Below, in pieces: positions 14,412 to 20,352 of a stretch of 20,352 bases of DNA. Numbering within the stretch: the first letter of the stretch is position 1; the number at the start of each line of letters is the position of its first letter. Source of the stretch: an uncultured Clostridia bacterium (GTDB lineage: Bacteria; Bacillota_A; Clostridia; TANB77; CAG-508). The notes beneath the pieces were generated by a model that saw only the letters and a program-made list of their open reading frames with translations, had not been told where the DNA came from and searched no databases. Position numbers and translations under genes: made by a program. Where the stretch lies: NCBI GenBank assembly GCA_944392525.1, contig CALXXB010000028.1, positions 1 to 20,352 on the forward strand, given 5' to 3'.

Positions 14412-14440
14412 AAGGGATTCCGATAGGAATCCCTTTTAAA
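14407..14440. terminator. Palindromic terminator overlapping the Rpn stop codon
   Basis: A perfect 15-base stem, TTTAAAAGGGATTCC (14407-14421) with GGAATCCCTTTTAAA (14426-14440), has a GATA loop. It includes the stop codon at 14409-14411. The T run is within the stem, and it can act in both directions, ending also the minus-strand small gene at 14452. Confidence 0.75.
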
Positions 14441-14451
14441 TCAAGGAAGGA

Positions 14452-14568
14452 TTAGCAACATCCACCTCTATTACCACCACAACAGCAGCAAAGTAATAAA
14501 ATAAGGATTATAATCCAGCAACAATCATCGCCAAATCCGAATCCACCGCATCCTCTGTTCTCTGGCAT
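14452..14568 (-). CDS. 38-residue Cys/Gly-rich single-helix peptide
   Basis: A short gene on the minus strand with ATG 14568-14566 preceded by GGAAGGGGG at suitable spacing. The peptide starts MPENRGCGGFGFGDDCCW, continues IIILILLLCCCC and ends GGNRGGCC. It thus has a Gly/Cys-rich head, a short hydrophobic helix (about 18-30) and a Gly/Cys tail, with nine Cys in 38 residues. The shape recalls very small Gly-rich hydrophobic spore or coat-associated proteins of Firmicutes (YjcZ-like), but I cannot assign it to a family. Upstream on the minus strand CATACAAA occurs near 14625, which resembles a mother-cell sigma-E/K -10 element; this is weak. The bidirectional hairpin at 14407-14440 lies 12 bases after its stop. 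Confidence 0.6.
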   Translation of the reverse strand: MPENRGCGGFGFGDDCCWIIILILLLCCCCGGNRGGCC

Positions 14569-14666
14569 AGTCTAAACCCCCTTCCAATTTACAAATATGT
14601 TTTCTTTTGTTGTTTCCTTTGTATGATATATCTTATGAATTTTATAAAAATGTGTTACAAATTTTC

Positions 14667-14695
14667 TTGACAATAAAAAAGAAATAAGGTATTAT
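14667..14695 (+). promoter_or_regulatory. Sigma-A promoter of the pilin-like gene leader
   Basis: A consensus TTGACA (14667-14672) is followed after 17 bases by TATTAT (14690-14695), with TATAAT three bases further on. Initiation near 14702 gives a leader of about 235 bases before the gene at 14938, with a full terminator inside it. Confidence 0.7.
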
Positions 14696-14736
14696 AATTT
14701 TTATAGGAATGAAAACAAAAGAGAAGGTGCAAGAAA

Positions 14737-14793
14737 ATGGGAAAAACAGAGCTTGTAAGCCTTGAGGCTGTATATATATATACACACAAGTAG
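14737..14793 (+). CDS. Candidate 18-residue leader peptide before the pilin-like gene
   Basis: ATG 14737 is preceded by AGAAGGTG at about eight bases and opens an 18-codon frame, MGKTELVSLEAVYIYTHK, ending in TAG at 14791. It lies between a good promoter and a strong terminator (14834-14878), where an attenuator peptide would sit. The same bases can also fold: CTTGT (14752-14756) with ACAAG (14786-14790), enclosing hairpins AGCC/GGCT (14758-14769) and GTATAT/ATATAC (14770-14783). The segment may therefore be a structured RNA and not a peptide gene. The stop codon begins TAGGTT (14791-14796), complementary to AACCTA (14845-14850) in the terminator's 5' arm. I do not recognise the peptide. Confidence 0.35.
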   Translation: MGKTELVSLEAVYIYTHK

Positions 14794-14833
14794 GTTATTA
14801 GTAAATAATAAAATACATAATATAGATAAAAAA

Positions 14834-14878
14834 GATAGTGATGAAACCTAATAATTAGGTTTTGTTGCTGTCTTTTTT
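14834..14878 (+). terminator. Leader terminator (attenuator) upstream of the pilin-like gene
   Basis: An 18-pair stem joins 14834-14851 to 14855-14872 with no mismatch if G-U pairs are counted, and is followed by six T (14873-14878). It ends about 60 bases before the gene start and downstream of the only good promoter, so the gene can be read only if this hairpin is bypassed. Confidence 0.85.
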
Positions 14879-14937
14879 GCGTCTAAAAAGTTATTAAGTT
14901 TTTAAATTTATAAAAAATAAAATAAGGAGGAAAGGAA

Positions 14938-16236
14938 ATGAAAGGAAAACTAAAACAAGTAAAAGGAATTACATTAATTGCTTTAGTAATAACTATCATA
15001 GTTCTGTTAATACTTGCGGGAGTATCAATAGCAATGTTAACAGGACAAAATGGAATACTTACTCAAGCAAATAATGCAAAAGTAGAACAATCACATGGAG
15101 CAGTAAGAGAAGGAATAGCACTTGCATATAATGAATATCAAATAGAAATCAATACAGCAAGTAATACAAAGTTAGCAAGTACAGAAACAGTTCAAATACA
15201 AGGAAAGGAAGAAAAAGCATTAGCATCATATTCATCATTTTTAGATTTCTTAAACAGTAAAGGATATATAAAAGAAGGAACAACAGATGTATTAGATGTA
15301 GAAGCTTTAACAGGAAGTAGACAAGCATTAGGAAATGGAACAGATACAGATGTATATAAGATAGAAGAACAAGATAGTAATTATGTAGTAAATTATTATG
15401 ATGAAGAAGGAACACCACAAGAAATTTGGAATGTGAGTAAGACAGAAAGTTCAACAGAAGATGCATCAGCAATAAAAATGTTGATTGTAACTGATGAAAA
15501 TGGATATGCATTATTACCTATTCCAACTACAGAAAAATGTATAATAGATTGGGGAGATGGAAATGTAACGAATGGAACAGAGACAGAAGAAGAAACTATA
15601 GCAAAACTTCCTAAATTAGCTTCAGTTGGAAAAATAAAAATAGGATCATCTCCCGCTCCAGAAGGATTTGAACATAAATATGAAGAAAGTAATTCCGAAT
15701 ATGTAGTAACTATAAGTGGAAAAGTAGAAGTACTAACTAACACAATAGGTATAGAAGCAAGTGAAACTGCAGTGTCATATTTAAAAGAAATAATACAATG
15801 GGGAGAAACAGGATTAAGAGGTATAGATTTTGAATATTTTAGAAATTTAACAAAAATTGTACAGCCAATAGAAAAAAGTTTTGAAAATTTAGAATATGTA
15901 GGCTTTAGTGGATCAGCAATAACAAGTATACCAGACAGAATGTTTGCAAATTGTACGAAGATAACAAGTTTTGAGAGGGCTTTTGAGGATTGTGGTAATT
16001 TACAAACGATTGGTGAAGGAGTATTTGATGGATGTAAAAATGTAACAAGTTACGTGGGAACATTTGCTGATTGTACAAATTTAACAGGAAAAGCACCTGA
16101 GTTATGGCTTTTAGGAACAAATTCAAAAGAGAATAATTATCAAGGAAGTCCAGATGGTGAAGGATGTTTTTATGGATGCACGGGACTAGATAATTATGAT
16201 GAAATCCCAGATTATTGGAAGGATGTTGATAGATAA
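14938..16236 (+). CDS. Prepilin-like surface protein with WGDG and leucine-rich-type C-terminal region
   Basis: A 432-residue protein with a class III/IV prepilin start: a basic leader ending KQVKG, then ITLIALVITIIVLLILAGVS. Cleavage after Gly10 by a prepilin peptidase is expected. Residue +5 of the mature protein is Ala where most type IV pilins have Glu. Residues about 30-130 resemble a pilin stalk and head with no visible Cys pair. From about 185 comes a domain with CIIDWGDGNVTNGT, as in BspA/DUF285-type surface proteins. From about 275 a leucine-rich-like region follows with repeated FxxCxxLTxF/FEDCGNL/FDGCKNV/FADCTNL units and ends in FYGCTGLDNYDEIPDYW. The likely place is the outer surface, membrane- or pilus-linked. 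AAGGAGGAAAGG precedes ATG 14938. Expression appears gated by the leader terminator, and the gene is followed by its own terminator. Confidence 0.8.
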   Translation: MKGKLKQVKGITLIALVITIIVLLILAGVSIAMLTGQNGILTQANNAKVEQSHGAVREGIALAYNEYQIEINTASNTKLASTETVQIQGKEEKALASYSSFLDFLNSKGYIKEGTTDVLDVEALTGSRQALGNGTDTDVYKIEEQDSNYVVNYYDEEGTPQEIWNVSKTESSTEDASAIKMLIVTDENGYALLPIPTTEKCIIDWGDGNVTNGTETEEETIAKLPKLASVGKIKIGSSPAPEGFEHKYEESNSEYVVTISGKVEVLTNTIGIEASETAVSYLKEIIQWGETGLRGIDFEYFRNLTKIVQPIEKSFENLEYVGFSGSAITSIPDRMFANCTKITSFERAFEDCGNLQTIGEGVFDGCKNVTSYVGTFADCTNLTGKAPELWLLGTNSKENNYQGSPDGEGCFYGCTGLDNYDEIPDYWKDVDR

Positions 16237-16242
16237 AAAGCC

Positions 16243-16279
16243 AAAAAACATTTCTAGGTTTATCTTAGAAATGTTTTTT
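16243..16279 (+). terminator. Terminator after the pilin-like gene
   Basis: AAAAAACATTTCTA (16243-16256) pairs perfectly with TAGAAATGTTTTTT (16266-16279), a 14-base stem with a nine-base loop and a continuing T run. Confidence 0.85.
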
Positions 16280-16300
16280 TATCTTTTTTTCTTTGTTCGC

Positions 16301-16329
16301 TTTAATTAGTTTTTGTTTTATGTTAGAAT
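16301..16329 (+). promoter_or_regulatory. Weak candidate promoter for polC
   Basis: TAGAAT (16324-16329) has TTTAAT (16301-16306) 17 bases upstream. The match is poor, but the preceding terminator means polC needs a start site in this gap. AGGAG at 16339-16343 follows. Confidence 0.35.
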
Positions 16330-16353
16330 ACGTTTGTTAGGAGATGAAAAACT

Positions 16354-18969
16354 TTGGGGGCAAAAAAAATAGGGGAAGTATTTGGCGATTATAAGACAAA
16401 TTCTAATATAAAATACGCACAAATAGTGGCTTTAAATGTGTTGAAAAAAACAAATACATTAGAAGTAGTAATGTATTATGATGAATATATAGAAATAAAA
16501 GAAATATGGTATTTTGAAAAGTTCTTGCAAGAAAGATTTCATTTTAGCAACATAGATATGAAAATAAAATATCATGATGCAGTTGAGAAAAAAAGTATTG
16601 CTTCTGAATGGAAAAATATCATAGCATATATGTCACATAAATATCCTTTAATGAAACCAATGCTACTACTTAAAAGTGATGTAGAAGTAAATGGAAAGGA
16701 TATATTAGTTAGAATGCACATAAAAGGTGCAGACTTTTTACGTGCAAAGAAAACAGATAAAGAGCTAATTCATGTGTTAGAAAATCTTTTTGGAGAAAGA
16801 TACAATATAGAATTAATAGAAGAATTATCTAAAGAAGAAATGAATCTGGTAAAGAAAAGATTAGAGGAAGAAGAAGCACAAATTGTGGCTCATATTGAAG
16901 AAGAAAATAGAAAACATGAAGAAGAATTGGAAGTGCCAGTTCCAGAATATGTAGATCCAGATTATCAAATGCCTGGTGATGAAGATTATGTCCCTGAAAA
17001 TATAGATGTAGAACTTGAACCTGTTTCAGTAGAATATATAATGGGAAAACCATCAAAAGCAAAAGAAAAACATGTATTAGTAAAAGATTTAGGTGCAGAT
17101 TCAGGAAGAGTAACATTGGAAGGAAGAGTAATTACATCAGATGTACGTGAAACTAAATCAGGAAAAGGAATGTTAATATTTGATATCTATGATGGAACAG
17201 GAAGAATAACAATAAAATCTTTTGCAAAAGACCTAAAAGAAGGACAAGAAATGACTGAAAAAATACAAAATGCAAAAGCAGTAAAGGCAATAGGAAAAGC
17301 AGGATTAGATACTTATGCAGGAGATGTAACAGTAATTGCGAATACAATTATTGCAACTGAAAACGAATTTCCAGAAATGCCAGAAGAAGATGAGAGTACT
17401 CCTCTTATATATGGTAGCTCAATGAATATAACTGAAACTTTGGTTAAAGTAGCTGATTTAGGTGTAGACGATGGTAAGATTGCACTACAAGGAGAAGTAA
17501 TATATTCAGAAGATAGAACATTAAAATCAGGAAAAACATTATTTAGTTTCGATTTATATGATGGAACAAGTACAATAACTTGTAAAGTATTTTTAGAAAA
17601 AGATAAAGCAAAGAAGACAATGAAGAGAATAACTAGTGCAAAAGGATTAATAGTAGCAGGAACAGCAGGAATGGATAGTTTTGCAAATGAGTTATCAGTA
17701 ATGGTTAATACAATTGTAGAATGCGAAGGCTTGAAGAAAGAAGAAAGAATGGATAATTCAGAAGTAAAAAGAGTAGAGCTACATATGCATACTCAAATGA
17801 GCCAAATGGACGCAATGACATCAGCAACAGATTTAATAAAAAGAGCAATGAAATGGGGAATGAAATCAATTGCAATAACAGACCATGGGGTAGTACAAGC
17901 ATTCCCAGAGGCACATAAGTTACTTGGTTATGATAATCCAGATATGAAAATAATATATGGAATGGAAGCATATTTAGCACCAGATAAAAATCCAGTAGTA
18001 GAAAATTCAAAAGGACAAGACTTAAATACAACATATTGCGTACTAGACTTAGAAACGACAGGTTTTTCAGCAACAGCAGAAAAAATAACAGAAGTAGGAA
18101 TAATGAAAGTAAAAGATGGAGAAGTAGTAGATGAATTTTCTTGCTTTGTAAATCCTGAAAAGCATATACCAGAAAGAGTAACAGAAGTAACACATATAAC
18201 AGACGAAATGGTAAAAGATGCAGAAACAATAGATAAAGTATTTCCTAAAATATTAGAATTTTTAGGAGATAGTGTAATAGTTGCACATAATGCAGGGTTT
18301 GATGTAGGATTTTTAAAACAAAATGCTAAAAATTTAGGATATGATTTTGATTATACATATATAGATACATTAAGTTTAGCAAAAGACTTATTCCCAGAAT
18401 ACAAAAAATACAAATTAGGAAAAATTGCAGAAAATTTAGGAATAAAAGTAGAAGTAGCGCATAGAGCTTTAGATGATGTTGATACAACAGTAAAAGTGTT
18501 TAATGTAATGCTAGATATGCTTGCTAAACGTGGAGCAAAGAAAGTAGATGATATAGACCGCGTCAGTAGAACAGAAGAAGCCAAGAAAGAAGAATACAAA
18601 AAATTAAAAACATATCATGCAATAATCTTAGCTAAAAACTATATAGGATTAAGAAACTTATATAAATTAGTATCATATTCACATGTAAAATATTTTTATA
18701 GAAAACCACGTATTTTAAAAAGTTTACTAGAAAAATATAGAGAAGGATTAATTTTAGGAAGTGCATGTGAAGCTGGAGAATTGTATCAAGCAATAGAACT
18801 TGGAAAAACAGATGAAGAAATAGAAGAAATTGCAAACTTTTATGATTACTTAGAAATACAACCAACAGGAAATAATAATTTCTTAATAAGAAATGAAGTT
18901 GTAAAAGATGAAGAAGCTCTAAGAGATATAAATAGAAAAATAGTAGCGGTTCGGAGAAAAATTAAATAA
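16354..18969 (+). CDS. polC: DNA polymerase III PolC, N-terminal part, interrupted by a +1 frameshift
   Basis: The replicative polymerase of low-GC Firmicutes. This frame gives 871 residues. After an N-terminal domain (1-230) come two OB-fold domains of similar sequence (about 244-335 and 363-460), where one is usual. The PHP domain begins [21 protein letters not shown] (in fragments, about 470-490). The inserted 3'-5' exonuclease has Asp565 and Glu567 (LDLETTG), Asp650 (HNAGFD) and His703/Asp708 (HRALDDVD). The frame runs into VAVRRKIK and TAA at 18967. Removing one base near C18952 restores [21 protein letters not shown], the normal continuation. The start is TTG 16354, ten bases after AGGAG; the nearer ATG 16344 is in another frame. 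The cause may be a sequencing error, a mutation or recoding. Confidence 0.93.
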   Translation: MGAKKIGEVFGDYKTNSNIKYAQIVALNVLKKTNTLEVVMYYDEYIEIKEIWYFEKFLQERFHFSNIDMKIKYHDAVEKKSIASEWKNIIAYMSHKYPLMKPMLLLKSDVEVNGKDILVRMHIKGADFLRAKKTDKELIHVLENLFGERYNIELIEELSKEEMNLVKKRLEEEEAQIVAHIEEENRKHEEELEVPVPEYVDPDYQMPGDEDYVPENIDVELEPVSVEYIMGKPSKAKEKHVLVKDLGADSGRVTLEGRVITSDVRETKSGKGMLIFDIYDGTGRITIKSFAKDLKEGQEMTEKIQNAKAVKAIGKAGLDTYAGDVTVIANTIIATENEFPEMPEEDESTPLIYGSSMNITETLVKVADLGVDDGKIALQGEVIYSEDRTLKSGKTLFSFDLYDGTSTITCKVFLEKDKAKKTMKRITSAKGLIVAGTAGMDSFANELSVMVNTIVECEGLKKEERMDNSEVKRVELHMHTQMSQMDAMTSATDLIKRAMKWGMKSIAITDHGVVQAFPEAHKLLGYDNPDMKIIYGMEAYLAPDKNPVVENSKGQDLNTTYCVLDLETTGFSATAEKITEVGIMKVKDGEVVDEFSCFVNPEKHIPERVTEVTHITDEMVKDAETIDKVFPKILEFLGDSVIVAHNAGFDVGFLKQNAKNLGYDFDYTYIDTLSLAKDLFPEYKKYKLGKIAENLGIKVEVAHRALDDVDTTVKVFNVMLDMLAKRGAKKVDDIDRVSRTEEAKKEEYKKLKTYHAIILAKNYIGLRNLYKLVSYSHVKYFYRKPRILKSLLEKYREGLILGSACEAGELYQAIELGKTDEEIEEIANFYDYLEIQPTGNNNFLIRNEVVKDEEALRDINRKIVAVRRKIK

Positions 18970-20352
18970 ACCAGTAGTGGCAACATGTGATGTTCACTTT
19001 ATGGATCCACAAGATGAAGTATATAGAAGAATATTAGAGGCAGGACAAGGATATGCAGATGCTGATCAACAAGCACCATTGTATTTAAGAACAACAGAAG
19101 AAATGCTAGAAGAATTTAGTTATTTAGGAAAAGAAAAAGCTTATGAAGTAGTTGTAACAAATACAAATAAAATCTCAGATATGTGTGACAAGATAAGTCC
19201 AATATCACCAGAAAAATGTCCACCACATATTCCAGGCTGTGAACAAACAATTAAAGATATAGCATATAAAAGGGCACATGAATTATATGGAGACCCATTA
19301 CCAGAAATAGTACAAACAAGATTAGATAAAGAACTAGAATCAATTATAAAAAATGGATTCTCAGTTATGTATATAATTGCTCAGAAACTAGTTTGGAAAT
19401 CAAATGAAGATGGATATATAGTAGGTTCAAGAGGTTCAGTTGGTTCATCTTTTGTAGCAAACATGACAGGAATAACAGAAGTAAATTCGCTTCCACCTCA
19501 TTATAGATGTCCTAACTGTAAATATTCAGATTTCACAGATTATGGATATAAAAATGGATATGACTTGCCAGATAAAACATGTCCAAAGTGTGGTCATAAA
19601 CTAGACAAAGATGGATTAGATATACCATTTGAAACATTCCTTGGATTTAACGGAGATAAAGAGCCTGATATAGACTTAAACTTCTCAGGAGAATATCAAG
19701 CAAAAGCACATAAATATACCGAAGTAATATTTGGCAAAGGAACAACATTTAAGGCAGGAACAATAGGAACAATAGCAGATAAAACAGCATATGGTTATGT
19801 TAAAAAATATTTCGAAGAAAGAAATATACCAATAAATAGAGCAGAAACACAAAGATTGGCAGCAGGATGTACAGGAATAAAAAGAACAACAGGACAACAC
19901 CCGGGTGGAATTATAGTTGTACCAAAAGGAAGAGAAATATATGAATTCTGTCCAGTACAACACCCAGCAGATGACCCAAACTCAGATATTATAACAACAC
20001 ACTTTGATTATCACTCTATAGACCAGAATTTATTAAAACTAGATATACTAGGACACGATGATCCAACAGTAATAAGAATGCTTCAAGATATAACAGGAAT
20101 AGACCCAAGAAAAGTACCATTAGATGATAAAGAGACAATGTCAATATTTAGTTCAACAAAAGCTTTAGGAGTAACACCAGAACAAATACATTCAGAAGTA
20201 GGAAGTTATGGAATACCAGAGTTTGGAACAAAATTTGTAAGAGGAATGCTAGTAGATACAAAGCCAACAACATTTGATGAATTAATACGTATATCAGGAT
20301 TATCACATGGTACAGATGTGTGGCTTGGAAATGCACAAAAATTAATAGAAGA
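18953..20352 (+). CDS. polC: DNA polymerase III PolC, C-terminal catalytic part (after frameshift, runs off the window)
   Basis: Frame 2 is open from GGA 18953 to the window end, 466 codons without a stop, and has no start of its own. It continues the PHP domain ([19 protein letters not shown]) and enters the polymerase. The conserved block [20 protein letters not shown] is followed by a zinc module with CPNC (about 19510) and CPKC (about 19580). Palm aspartates are in [12 protein letters not shown] (Asp codons 19667 and 19673), and a third is in [10 protein letters not shown] (20042). Relatives also show [11 protein letters not shown], present here. All catalytic features are intact and no further frame break is visible, so selection appears to maintain this half. 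Both halves probably make one protein. The fingers and C-terminal domain end lie beyond the window. Confidence 0.93.

Noticed and set aside
13500..14440. Calling the Rpn-family gene a complete transposable element
   Set aside because: The only palindrome is the terminator at its stop; no terminal inverted repeats or target-site duplication flank the gene.
14709..14765. Second small ORF MKTKEKVQENGKNRACKP overlapping the leader ORF
   Set aside because: It has no ribosome site upstream of ATG 14709, unlike the ORF starting at 14737.
14702..14833. c-di-GMP riboswitch upstream of the pilin-like gene
   Set aside because: Considered because such switches control pilin genes in C. difficile, but the conserved GCAAAGCC/GCAAAC-type motifs of the classes I can recall are absent.
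16344..16394. ATG 16344 as the polC start
   Set aside because: It is directly fused to AGGAG with no spacing, and its frame reaches a TAA after 16 codons. It would fit only if the G or A run nearby contained an indel.
17705..18229. 174-codon antisense open frame within polC
   Set aside because: The Leu/Phe-rich translation is the mirror of AT-rich coding sequence, and it lies across conserved PolC exonuclease motifs.
1..20352. CRISPR arrays, prophage modules or a defence island
   Set aside because: No regularly spaced direct repeats, phage structural genes or recognisable defence genes were seen on either strand.

Overview
The window is a stretch of AT-rich chromosome with the gene content of an anaerobic, endospore-forming Clostridia-type Firmicute. 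The grounds are a PolC-type replicative polymerase, a glycine T-box leader, an H-type small acid-soluble spore protein, strong AGGAGG ribosome sites with many U-tracted terminators, and prepilin-like N-termini of the kind common in gut Clostridia. No phage, IS element, CRISPR array or rRNA operon is visible. Most genes are housekeeping.

Layout. (1) 1-468: the last codons of a probable choloylglycine-hydrolase-like gene, tandem hairpins and two promoter-like sites. (2) 469-3954, plus strand: yqeG-type phosphatase, prepilin peptidase, M24 aminopeptidase, efp and a coiled-coil/zinc-ribbon protein. A REP-like palindromic scrap and a terminator follow. (3) 4102-5260, minus strand: M23 endopeptidase, PPC/DUF296 protein and tRNA-Trp, read from one promoter at about 5281-5309. 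(4) 5328-7007: promoter, glycine T-box with a well-formed terminator/antiterminator pair, and glycyl-tRNA synthetase. (5) 7078-7251, minus strand: a 57-residue SspH-type spore protein. (6) 7317-9336: nucleoside kinase with ThrRS-like N-terminal domains, then an RNHCP zinc protein. (7) 9386-11842, minus strand: a long U32 peptidase-family protein with a central DUF3656-like region. (8) 11979-14568: a two-helix membrane protein with cadherin-like domains, an Rpn/PD-(D/E)XK nuclease, and a 38-residue Cys/Gly-rich membrane peptide gene on the minus strand. (9) 14667-16236: a promoter-leader-terminator cassette in front of a prepilin-like surface protein. (10) 16354 to the end: polC, interrupted by a +1 frameshift and carrying a second OB-fold domain.

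Links between genes. The prepilin peptidase (962-1717) could process the prepilin-like protein at 14938. The T-box couples glyS transcription to uncharged tRNA-Gly. Most transcription units end in near-perfect hairpins, several of them serving both strands.

The points most worth following up are the attenuator-like leader with an 18-codon ORF before the pilin-like gene, the polC frameshift at the only in-frame CGG codon I could find among the genes of the window, the extra OB domain in PolC, and an M23 gene whose excellent Shine-Dalgarno is followed only by an AUU candidate start.
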